The notes under the pieces: model-generated | Told to the model about the DNA's origin: nothing | Seen by the model: the letters and a program-made list of their open reading frames with translations, nothing else | The model's database searches: none | Part shown: positions 46,774 through 53,890 of the stretch, piece after piece | Position numbering within the stretch: position 1 is the stretch's first letter | How the letters are laid out: each line of letters begins with the position of its first letter | Translations under genes and position numbers: made by a program | Source of the DNA: Selenomonadaceae bacterium | GTDB taxonomy: Bacteria; Bacillota; Negativicutes; Selenomonadales; Selenomonadaceae | Direction of reading: 5' to 3' | Length of the DNA stretch: 60,141 nt | Assembly: GCA_017476005.1 (NCBI GenBank) | Contig: JAFVEM010000013.1 | Coordinates: 1 to 60,141 of the forward strand

Positions 46774-46805
46774 TCGTACGCTGCAAAACAATTTGGAGGT
46801 AAAAA

Positions 46806-47027
46806 GTGGATAAGCAAGGTTTACGACAAGCGGTGAAAGCATTCTCTTTCCTATCGGGGGTGGGAATTTATTTGGCGGTGGTGGTGGGGATTTGTATCTA
46901 TGTGGGAAATTTGGCGGATGAAAACTTGGGTATATCCCCCGTCGGAAAACTCACGGGGATTATCTTAGGCTTTCCCTTGGCTTTTTATTCTTTGTACCGC
47001 CAGCTAAAGAGTAATGAATTGATATAA
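46806..47027 (+). CDS. AtpZ/AtpI-like small membrane protein
   Basis: A 73-residue protein with two hydrophobic segments (about 13-34 and 46-63) separated by a short DENLG loop, the size and shape of AtpZ/AtpI proteins encoded at the front of ATP synthase operons. Here no atp genes follow on this strand; the next gene is convergent. GGAGGT precedes the GTG start. Role in ATP synthase assembly or magnesium supply is known for relatives only. Confidence 0.65.
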   Translation: MDKQGLRQAVKAFSFLSGVGIYLAVVVGICIYVGNLADENLGISPVGKLTGIILGFPLAFYSLYRQLKSNELI

Positions 47028-47045
47028 CATTGAGGGGCAATCTGC

Positions 47046-48473
47046 TCACCTATCCCCCCAAGGCACAAACGGCTCTTTGGCATGGGGGGATGATTTTATG
47101 CCCTTGATACCATGGTACCTAGCATAGGCTACGTTTTGCCAGCTGTTGGGATCTTCCTTGAACTGCATATTGGCGACGTGTTTGGCGCTGGCCTTATCCA
47201 GCCAGTCCGGTATAGTCATGTTTTGTACCTCGATAATCTTGTTTTCTCCTTTTTCTCTGGCTACCAAGGTGTTCAATTCCACACTATATTGCCATTTCAT
47301 CGTCATGGCGTAGTAGGAAAAAACGGCGGTTATCACCATGTACAGAGTTCCCACCGCATATAGAAGCCGCCGGGCGTTTTTGGTGAGTAACGACAGGGAC
47401 AATCTTTGCTGTACCTCCACGATGACGGTCACGGCGATAAAAATATAAACCATACCGGGGAAAGAACTGCGCATGGGAAATTCCGGGGAGAGGTACATGA
47501 CCAATGTTATCGCCAAATCGGCCACGGCGAAAATTTTCGCTACCTGCATTAAAGCAAAGTCACCGGGGGCGGCTTGGGCTTTCAGTCGCCACCAACTTCT
47601 GAGCAGGAAATACCAGAGAATGAATTGATCAAAGAAAACCAGCAGTAACGTAATAGAATATTTATAGGCTCTGGTGCCGAAATCCGTTATGTAATTATTA
47701 GACCCTTGAGAATCTTCCGCCCAGCGCACCATGTTTCCCGGCGCGGCCAGCAAGAGAACATACCCGAGGATTAGCCCTAAAAGCCCCACCACCATCCAAG
47801 TAGGCACTTTGCCCTCTCGCCGGCGGCGTCGGATAAAAAGCCCCACGAGGATTATGAAAAACCAAATGGTGTTCTCGTTAGTCCACCCGGCCATTAGCCC
47901 CAAGCCAAACATATAGGGCGGCGCGTTGCCTTCCCCGGGAACAAGAAATTCCCTTTCGTAACGGCGTAAAAATTCCAGCAGAAGTACCGTCGGCCACAGG
48001 TAATTTAAGCTACCGGTGACCCACAGAAAAGCCGGGGCAAAAACCAAAGTAAAAGTCCACAGCAAAAAGAAGATAAACAGGATCCTAGTGGGCTTGACGG
48101 TAAGTTTGGCCTTGCCCCCTTCCGCTATCCAAGCGATTTCCAGCACCAAGAGCAGGGTCAAGGTCGCATTGAAAAAATTAAAAAATTCTTTGCCCACCCA
48201 CAAAAAGAAAAATATGGGAAGAAAAATCACCGTGCGTCCGGCGTGGGTGAAATAATGCTCCCACAAAGAAGAAAACACGTCGGCTAAACTCGACAACCGT
48301 CTGGCATCCTCCGGCAAGGGAGTAAAAAATCCCTGCTCCCCCGTCCACACAAAAGAATAGAGATAATCATCGCCAATGGCCAAGGGTTGCAAGAAGTTAA
48401 GGCCAAACATAAAGGCGTAGATAAAAATCAAAGTGAGCGTCGTACCCAACGGCGGATATTGACCTTTACTCAT
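47046..48473 (-). CDS. DUF6056-like polytopic membrane protein
   Basis: Membrane protein of 475 residues with about ten or more hydrophobic segments. An N-terminal loop with LAIGDDYLYSF and later HAGRTVIFLPIFFFLW fits a family of glucosyltransferase-like membrane proteins (DUF6056 as I recall). The soluble C-terminal tail (about 385-475) is not conserved to my knowledge. It starts one base after the tadE stop and is therefore likely cotranscribed with it. Function unknown; a role in surface glycan or pilin modification is speculation. Confidence 0.65.
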   Translation of the reverse strand: MSKGQYPPLGTTLTLIFIYAFMFGLNFLQPLAIGDDYLYSFVWTGEQGFFTPLPEDARRLSSLADVFSSLWEHYFTHAGRTVIFLPIFFFLWVGKEFFNFFNATLTLLLVLEIAWIAEGGKAKLTVKPTRILFIFFLLWTFTLVFAPAFLWVTGSLNYLWPTVLLLEFLRRYEREFLVPGEGNAPPYMFGLGLMAGWTNENTIWFFIILVGLFIRRRRREGKVPTWMVVGLLGLILGYVLLLAAPGNMVRWAEDSQGSNNYITDFGTRAYKYSITLLLVFFDQFILWYFLLRSWWRLKAQAAPGDFALMQVAKIFAVADLAITLVMYLSPEFPMRSSFPGMVYIFIAVTVIVEVQQRLSLSLLTKNARRLLYAVGTLYMVITAVFSYYAMTMKWQYSVELNTLVAREKGENKIIEVQNMTIPDWLDKASAKHVANMQFKEDPNSWQNVAYARYHGIKGIKSSPHAKEPFVPWGDR

Positions 48474-48474
48474 C

Positions 48475-48864
48475 TCACGGCTCCATGGGCAACACGCAGG
48501 AAGCTCCCAAAGTATCGGGGATAATGGCTTTCATAAACTCCCCCAAATCGTCTTTCCTCGGCATACTGATAGTAGCCGTCACTTTAGAGGCATCGCTCGT
48601 TATCCAGTCGGCTTCATTCTCCCAATCATACCAAGGGAGCTGATACCTTTTGATGTTATTTTTGATGTCGCTATCGGCTTTGACAACCTCAGCCGTCATA
48701 GTCCCCATAGATACTATACGCGCCGCATCTCTGGCAATCCCGTTTAGCCCCCAAGTGGCAAAACAATACAGGCCAAAATAAGCGCCAAAAAACAAGATAA
48801 GCAACAATATGGGGAGTATCAAAATAAATTCCACCGTTGTCTGACCGCTCTCTTTCCTGCTCAT
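48475..48864 (-). CDS. tadE: TadE-like pseudopilin
   Basis: Tad pilus minor pseudopilin, 129 residues. The N-terminus has a prepilin-type site SGQTTVEF followed by a hydrophobic helix (ILILPILLLILFFGAYFGL); cleavage after Gly would leave Glu at position 5 as in Flp-class pilins. The rest is a small soluble domain. ATG 48864 has AGAGGTG six bases upstream. It is separated from the rest of the Tad locus by the inserted rpn genes and has its own promoter. Confidence 0.82.
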   Translation of the reverse strand: MSRKESGQTTVEFILILPILLLILFFGAYFGLYCFATWGLNGIARDAARIVSMGTMTAEVVKADSDIKNNIKRYQLPWYDWENEADWITSDASKVTATISMPRKDDLGEFMKAIIPDTLGASCVLPMEP

Positions 48865-48915
48865 GATATTCACCTCTACTACCTAAATATTATTTCGCGA
48901 ATTTTTACCGTTTTT

Positions 48916-48944
48916 ATTGTATCATGCGGCTGGAGTTAGCACAA
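48916..48944 (-). promoter_or_regulatory. Predicted promoter of tadE
   Basis: On the minus strand TTGTGC (48939-48944), 17-base spacer, then TACAAT (48916-48921) with TG at the extended -10 position, about 50 bases upstream of tadE. Confidence 0.65.
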
Positions 48945-48965
48945 GGTTAGGTTAGTGATTTTAGG

Positions 48966-49014
48966 TACTCCCCCCTGCCGCTTCGCGGCTGTCCCCCCTC
49001 TATGAGGGGGGCTT
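48966..49014. repeat. Family A interspersed repeat, copy 2
   Basis: TACTCCCCCCTGCCGCTTCG and following, with GCCGCTTCGCGGC and CCCCCCTC..GAGGGGGG hairpins. It lies between the tadE promoter and the divergent rpn gene, on the left border of the rpn insertion. Confidence 0.85.
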
Positions 49015-49067
49015 GTTCAGTTTTGCCGTATCACCAAGCCTCCCTCATTCATTTCCCCCAAATAATC

Positions 49068-49096
49068 TTGGCTCCCCCACAAAAATGTGTTAAAAT
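49068..49096 (+). promoter_or_regulatory. Predicted promoter of the Rpn-family gene
   Basis: TTGGCT (49068-49073), 17-base spacer, TAAAAT (49091-49096), 27 bases before the start codon. Confidence 0.65.
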
Positions 49097-49123
49097 AAAC
49101 CCCGTAAAAGCGAGGTGAGGCTG

Positions 49124-49990
49124 TTGGCCGAAAAAGACATTACCCAAAAGCGACTGGAAGATTATCCCGATGTGTTTGCCGACATTTTCAATGTTCTCCT
49201 TTTCAAGGGCGAGCAGGTCATAAAACCCACGGAGGAGGACTTGGAACCGGCGCTTCCTCGTTCCATCTACAAAATGGACGAAAAAATCCACGAGCAAGAA
49301 CGGGACGTAGCCAAATTTTGGCGTAGCGGCCAAATTCGCCTTGCGCTTCTCGGCTTGGAGAACCAAAGCAAAGTTGACAATGATATGCCCTTGCGCGTTA
49401 TCGGCTACGACGGGGCGGCTTACAGGGAGCAGTTAAACCATGACGAGGAAAGCAAACCCAAGATGCGCTACCCGGTGGTGACCCTTGTCCTGTATTTTGG
49501 CGAAAAGCATTGGACGGCGCCGCGTTCCTTAAAAAAATGCTTTGACATTCCGCCGGCTTTAAACAAATTCGTCAACGACTACAAGATTCGGGTGATAGAG
49601 GTGGCGTGGCTCTCCGACAGTGTCATTAACAAATTCCAAAGCGACTTCCGCATTGTGGCCAATTTCTTTAAGCAACGGCGTTTAAACAAAGGTTACATAG
49701 CGTCGAAGCAAGAATGGCGCCATGTACAGGCGGTGTTGGAGCTACTGGCGGCGGCCACAAGGGACGATAGGTATGTGCTGGAGTACGACAAGGAGAAAGA
49801 GAGGCCGAAAGACATGGATGCGTGGTTGACTGAAAAGATTAACGGAGGTATCGCCCAAGGGGAAAAACGGTTGTCAAAGTTAATGAATTTATTGTTGACG
49901 TCGGGCAAAAATCAGGAAGCCATAGAAGCAACCACCAACCCTGCTCGCCGTATGGAACTCTACCGCGAATACAACATCGCCCTCACCTAA
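49124..49990 (+). CDS. Rpn family recombination-promoting nuclease / PD-(D/E)XK putative transposase
   Basis: Protein of about 288 residues. The N-terminus AEKDITQKRLEDYPDVFADIFNVLLFKG is characteristic of the Rpn/transposase_31-like nuclease group; LGLENQSKVDNDMPLRV carries the Glu-x-Gln core of the PD-(D/E)XK fold, and PVVTLVLYFGEKHW follows. The C-terminal third ends with a variable linker and MELYREYN. Such proteins nick DNA; antiphage activity is reported for relatives. TTG 49124 follows GAGGTG; GTG 49115 is possible. It is on plus within the minus-strand Tad locus, between family A repeats. Confidence 0.85.
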   Translation: MAEKDITQKRLEDYPDVFADIFNVLLFKGEQVIKPTEEDLEPALPRSIYKMDEKIHEQERDVAKFWRSGQIRLALLGLENQSKVDNDMPLRVIGYDGAAYREQLNHDEESKPKMRYPVVTLVLYFGEKHWTAPRSLKKCFDIPPALNKFVNDYKIRVIEVAWLSDSVINKFQSDFRIVANFFKQRRLNKGYIASKQEWRHVQAVLELLAAATRDDRYVLEYDKEKERPKDMDAWLTEKINGGIAQGEKRLSKLMNLLLTSGKNQEAIEATTNPARRMELYREYNIALT

Positions 49991-49994
49991 AACC

Positions 49995-50046
49995 AACTCC
50001 ACCCTGCCGCTTCGCGGCTGTCCCCCCTCTAAGAGGGGGGCTTTTT
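49995..50046. repeat. Family A interspersed repeat, copy 3
   Basis: Same two-hairpin element as the other family A copies. It lies directly between the full rpn gene and its duplicated C-terminal segment; the duplication resumes at TACAGGCGG exactly where the element ends. Confidence 0.88.
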
Positions 50047-50053
50047 ACAGGCG

Positions 50054-50323
50054 GTGCTGGAGCTACTGGCGGCGGCCACGAGGGACGATAGGTATGTGCT
50101 GGAGTACGACAAGGAGAAAGAGAGGCCGAAAGACATGGATGCGTGGTTGACCAAACAGATTAACGGGGGCATTGTGAAGGGCATCACCAAAGGTGAAAAT
50201 CGGTTAGGTGAGTTGATTGACAAACTATTGAGTTTAGGTAGAAGTAATGAAGCTCGCGAGGCCGCCACCAACCCCACTCGCCGCATGGAACTCTACCGCG
50301 AATACAACATCGCCATCACCTAA
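50054..50323 (+). CDS. Stand-alone copy of the Rpn C-terminal domain (truncated paralogue)
   Basis: An 89-codon open frame from GTG to stop that repeats the end of the preceding gene with an offset of 321 bases. Over the first 35 codons there are two base differences, both silent (TTG/CTG, ACA/ACG). The linker then diverges (GGIVKGITKGENRLGELID against GGIAQGEKRLSKLMN), and the last 18 residues are again nearly identical (MELYREYNIAIT). It lacks the nuclease domain. It may be a decaying partial duplication, or a separately made C-terminal protein. Start evidence is weak. Confidence 0.5.
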   Translation: MLELLAAATRDDRYVLEYDKEKERPKDMDAWLTKQINGGIVKGITKGENRLGELIDKLLSLGRSNEAREAATNPTRRMELYREYNIAIT

Positions 50324-50328
50324 AACCC

Positions 50329-50369
50329 AAAGCCCCCGACAGAGCTTACCGCGCTCATGTCGGGGGCTT
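50329..50369. terminator. Hairpin terminator between the rpn copy and flp
   Basis: AAGCCCCCGACA-GAGC pairs with GCTC-ATGTCGGGGGCTT around TTACCGC, a very stable stem. On the minus strand it is followed by TGGGTTTT, so it probably ends flp transcription and may also serve the plus-strand gene. Confidence 0.75.
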
Positions 50370-50438
50370 CGCCGTGTTTACGAGGCAATCTCTGGGAAAG
50401 AACCGCCACCAGTCCTTTTTTGCACAATAGCTAAACGG

Positions 50439-50624
50439 CTAACTCGGTGATGTGTTAGCAGCGGAGGCCATCGTTTCCATAGCGTCCACGGAACTCTTCA
50501 AGTCGTCTTTTATACCAGTAGAGGCAAACAATATAGCACCAACAACCGCCACAAAACCCAAAATCAGGATATACTCGATCATGCCCTGACCTTTTTGGGT
50601 GAGCTTTTTGATTTTCTGTAACAT
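50439..50624 (-). CDS. flp: Flp/Fap type IVb pilin
   Basis: Major subunit of the Tad pilus, 61 residues. A short basic leader (MLQKIKKLTQKG) precedes the processing motif with Glu-Tyr (QGMIEYILILG), then one hydrophobic helix and a short Ser/Thr/Ala-rich tail. Size and motif are typical of Flp. ATG 50624 follows AGGAGGTG at seven bases. The prepilin peptidase that should process it is not in the window. Confidence 0.9.
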   Translation of the reverse strand: MLQKIKKLTQKGQGMIEYILILGFVAVVGAILFASTGIKDDLKSSVDAMETMASAANTSPS

Positions 50625-50756
50625 GATTTTCACCTCCTCATAACAAAAATCCCATACGACAAATAATAAGGCTTTTGAAGTCGCCCGGTGAGATGGTGGC
50701 CTCTCGTGGGGCGAGATTTATGTGGAGCCGATTTTGCCCGGCTGAACATAACTTGG

Positions 50757-51269
50757 TTACTCCGTTGTCCCCGTCCATTTGGCGGTGGAAGTTGCATCCA
50801 CCGTTTGTCTGGCAAAATAACTGGGTAGCCATGGGCAGTAGAACTCTTGGGAAATGACGGCTTGGTAATAATGGGTACCGGCTACCTCATTACTGTAGTA
50901 AGCCTCCGTAACTTCGCCGTTTACATTGTTGGCGCGAAACTCTTGGGAGGCATCGAAAGCATCGCCAGCGGTTACTTTATTTTCCTCGCAGGGCAATTCA
51001 TTTGGAACTTTCTCCGTCAATGAAATAGGATTGGTCGCTGGGTCAAAGCTACGGTTTTCCACGTCCGCCTCTCTCCAAGCGATTGCCTCCACAGTTGCCC
51101 CGGCCAATGCCGCCGCATCGGCAGCGTTTTGCACCCGGGCGAATTGGCAAAAGTACAATCCCACGCCAATAGGTAACGCCGCAAACAGCAATATCAAGGG
51201 CAAAAGCAAGACAAAAAGTACCATAACCTGCGCTTTCTGCTCCTTGCAACGGCGCAACGCTTTATACAT
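50757..51269 (-). CDS. TadG-like pilus assembly protein
   Basis: Protein of 170 residues with an N-terminal hydrophobic helix (VMVLFVLLLPLILLFAALPIG) after a basic, Gln-containing leader, and the motif FARVQNAADAAALAGA typical of TadG/TadE-like N-termini. The von Willebrand domain of long TadG proteins is absent. It lies between tadC and flp on the same strand, so a minor-pilin or assembly role is inferred. Confidence 0.78.
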   Translation of the reverse strand: MYKALRRCKEQKAQVMVLFVLLLPLILLFAALPIGVGLYFCQFARVQNAADAAALAGATVEAIAWREADVENRSFDPATNPISLTEKVPNELPCEENKVTAGDAFDASQEFRANNVNGEVTEAYYSNEVAGTHYYQAVISQEFYCPWLPSYFARQTVDATSTAKWTGTTE

Positions 51270-51285
51270 TTTGCTCGCCTCCTCG

Positions 51286-51336
51286 TACTCCCCCCTGCCG
51301 CTTCGCGGCTGTCCCCCCTCTGGGAAGGGGGCTTTT
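51286..51336. repeat. Family A interspersed repeat, copy 4
   Basis: TACTCCCCCCTGCCGCTTCG start, GCCGCTTCGCGGC hairpin, then CCCCCCTC..AAGGGGGC and a T-run. It is in the tadC to tadG-like gap immediately next to a family B element. Confidence 0.85.
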
Positions 51337-51350
51337 CCGTGTTGCCTCTT

Positions 51351-51450
51351 ACCCCCAAGCCTCCCTCTTAGATGATGAGGGTCTTAGAGCTTCAGCTCTT
51401 AGAGCCTCACATCCCGTAGGGGGGAGGTGTCCCGAAGGGACGGAGGGAGT
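51351..51450. repeat. Family B interspersed repeat with internal insertion
   Basis: Begins CCCCAAGCCTCCCTCTTAGA and ends GGGAGGTGTCCCGAAGGGAC plus GGAGGGAGT, as in the copy at 56169-56218, but about 50 bases are inserted in the middle, including the small palindrome AGAGCTTCAGCTCT. It sits between tadC and the TadG-like gene. Confidence 0.7.
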
Positions 51451-51460
51451 TCACAAACCT

Positions 51461-52432
51461 TCACGGCCCCAGCATATTGGTCAGCCCCGAATTAAACACA
51501 TTTAGCAAGGGGGGCATTAGGAGTACCACAAAAATCGTGGGAAAAATGAACATCATCATGGGGAAAAGCATTTTTATGGGCGCTTCCAGCGCCTTTTTTC
51601 TTATGTTTTGCCGGTGCCGCTCGCGCATGGTGGCCGATTGGATGGCGAGGGTTCTGGCCATGCTGGTGCCTAGACGGTCGGCTTGGATTACCGAGGAGGT
51701 GAAAAGATAAACCTCTTCCACATCGCAACGCCTAGCCATTTCTTGGAGTGACCGGCGGCGGATTTGTCCCATGCGCATATCTCGTTGCATTCTGGTACAC
51801 TCGTCGATGAGGGGGCCTTTCATTCTCGCGATAATCCGCGTTACTGCCCCGTCGAAGGATAAACCGGCTTGGACGCTGACGCAGAGCAAATCAAGAAACT
51901 CCGGCAGTTGACTTCTGATGGCGGCCTTGCGGCGATTTACCAAGGATTGCAAAATGAGAAAGGGGACGGCGCCGCCGATGATGGCTCCTACCAAAGAGGC
52001 CGCCAGCCTTTGTATGAATAAAATCTCAAGCTGTCCGGCCAGCCAGAAGGCATAAAGTCCACCGCAGATGATGAGTCCCACCCAGCCGGCGGCGAGGCGT
52101 TGCACCCCCCAGCTGTCTAATTTCCCTGCCCGGAGGAGCCGCGCCTCCAGTGCGCCTTTTATCTCTCGGGGGGTAAAGGCTTGCGCCCGTTCTTGCAAGA
52201 CGTTCAGCATGGGGACGATGGTTCTTTGGGTGAAAGGGATGTTGGCGAGATTCCCGGCTACGTCTCTTTCTTTTTTATCCGGCTTTGCCTTGGTTTCTTT
52301 GCGACTGTCCTCTTGAGAAAGCTGACGAAAACGTCGCTCCGTTTGCGCCTCCTTGGAGCCGGTGGCCTTGAGAACTAAGTAGATAAGACCACACAGAATT
52401 AACGTCACGGCCAGTGCGATGAATACCAGCAT
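51461..52432 (-). CDS. tadC: Tad pilus inner-membrane platform protein TadC
   Basis: Type II secretion system F-domain protein of about 323 residues. One N-terminal membrane helix, a charged linker, paired helices (about 105-165), then the T2SSF domain with LPEFLDLLCVSVQAGLSFDGAVTRI and QADRLGTSMARTLAIQSATMRERH, ending in a hydrophobic pair. ATG 52432 overlaps the tadA stop; GTG 52435 and GGAGG upstream are also compatible. It pairs with TadB as the platform on which TadA acts. Confidence 0.88.
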   Translation of the reverse strand: MLVFIALAVTLILCGLIYLVLKATGSKEAQTERRFRQLSQEDSRKETKAKPDKKERDVAGNLANIPFTQRTIVPMLNVLQERAQAFTPREIKGALEARLLRAGKLDSWGVQRLAAGWVGLIICGGLYAFWLAGQLEILFIQRLAASLVGAIIGGAVPFLILQSLVNRRKAAIRSQLPEFLDLLCVSVQAGLSFDGAVTRIIARMKGPLIDECTRMQRDMRMGQIRRRSLQEMARRCDVEEVYLFTSSVIQADRLGTSMARTLAIQSATMRERHRQNIRKKALEAPIKMLFPMMMFIFPTIFVVLLMPPLLNVFNSGLTNMLGP

Positions 52433-53877
52433 CACCAACCGCCTCCCCGACTGAAGAAAGATTCGGGGATATCCACCCCGTTCATGCGGAATTTATCGAG
52501 GAACTGGGGTTGCAAGCCGGCAGTTTCAAAATGACCCACGCTTTTGCCGTTGTCGTCGATGTAATCCTGCTCGTAACGGAATAAGTCTTGCAGGACGATG
52601 GTGTCACCTTCCAGACCTTGTACCTCCGTGACGTAGGTTATTTTGCGACTGCCGTCCCGGATGCGAGATTGTTGCAAAATCAAGTCGATGGCCGAAGAAA
52701 TTTGGGTTCTGATGGCTCTTAGCGGTAAATCCATGCCGGCCATCAACACCATGGTTTCCAAACGGGAGAGAACATCTCGCGGCGTGTTGGCATGGGCGGT
52801 GGTTAAGGAGCCGTCGTGGCCGGTGTTCATAGCTTGGAGCATATCGAGGGCTTCTCCCGAACGCACCTCCCCCACGATGATTCTATCGGGACGCATACGC
52901 AGGGCGTTTCTCACCAAATCCCGGATGGTGATAGCTCCCATGCCTTCGATATTGGCCGGGCGAGATTCTAGGGACACCACATGTTCCTGTTGCAGTTTTA
53001 GTTCCGCCGCATCCTCGATGGTGACAATGCGGTCGGTGGGGGGGATAAAGGAGGAGAGAACATTCAGGGTGGTGGTTTTCCCGGAGCCGGTACCCCCCGA
53101 CACCAATATGTTAAGTCTGGCCTTGACGCAAGCCTTGAGAAAATCCGCCATTTCTTCGCTTAAGGTGCCGAAACCAACTAAATCGGACACCGCCAGCGCC
53201 TTTTTGGAGAATTTACGGATGGTAATGGTGGGACCGTTCAGCGCCAAGGGAGGAATGATGACGTTCACGCGAGAACCGTCGGCCAGTCTGGCATCCACCA
53301 AGGGAGAAGACTCGTCAACCCGGCGGCCTAAAGGTGTCAGGATGCGCTCGATGATGCTCATGACGTGTTCGTCGTTGTGAAAATGGACGTTGGTGAGGGT
53401 GAGTTTGCCTTTGCGTTCGGCGAAAATTTGTTTGGGGCCGTTTACCATGATTTCGGTGATGGCTTCTTCTTGCAGTAGCGGCTCCAAAGGCCCCAGTCCC
53501 AAAATCTCGTGGCAAATATCCGTCACCAGTTGTTCCCGTTCGCCGCGCGTGATATTGACGGGGCTTTCTTCCAGCGCCTTTTGGCAATACACGGTGATAA
53601 TGCGGACAATCTCGTCCCGTTTCGGTTCTCCTTGGGCGATAACGCTTTGTTCCTCGGGGGTCATTTCATCGGTAATGCGTCGGTGGACGCTGTTTTTTAT
53701 TTCCTGGTAAGTGTCCTCCCGTTTCTCTTCCGCCCAACTGCGAGCGACGGAAGGGGCCGCCTCGCGCAGACTTTCTTTCGCGCTCGCCTGCGCCTTGGTC
53801 TCAGGACGCTGCCCCATGGTAGCTGTCGAAACCTCGCCGCGATTTTCTTTTCTGGCCAGTCGATCTAAAAGTGACAT
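52432..53877 (-). CDS. tadA: Tad pilus assembly ATPase TadA/CpaF
   Basis: Secretion ATPase that powers Flp pilus assembly, 481 residues. The N-terminal 100 residues are charged and variable; then comes the CpaF-type N2 domain (ITEIMVNGPKQIFAERKGKL), Walker A GGTGSGKTT with Lys267, Asp box (TIEDAAEL), Walker B (DRIIVGEVRSGEALDMLQAMNTGHDGS) and the His box (TTAHANTPRD). All catalytic motifs intact. In the transcript it follows TadB, whereas TadA usually precedes TadB. Confidence 0.95.
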   Translation of the reverse strand: MSLLDRLARKENRGEVSTATMGQRPETKAQASAKESLREAAPSVARSWAEEKREDTYQEIKNSVHRRITDEMTPEEQSVIAQGEPKRDEIVRIITVYCQKALEESPVNITRGEREQLVTDICHEILGLGPLEPLLQEEAITEIMVNGPKQIFAERKGKLTLTNVHFHNDEHVMSIIERILTPLGRRVDESSPLVDARLADGSRVNVIIPPLALNGPTITIRKFSKKALAVSDLVGFGTLSEEMADFLKACVKARLNILVSGGTGSGKTTTLNVLSSFIPPTDRIVTIEDAAELKLQQEHVVSLESRPANIEGMGAITIRDLVRNALRMRPDRIIVGEVRSGEALDMLQAMNTGHDGSLTTAHANTPRDVLSRLETMVLMAGMDLPLRAIRTQISSAIDLILQQSRIRDGSRKITYVTEVQGLEGDTIVLQDLFRYEQDYIDDNGKSVGHFETAGLQPQFLDKFRMNGVDIPESFFSRGGGW

Positions 53878-53890
53878 TTTCTCCCTCCCC

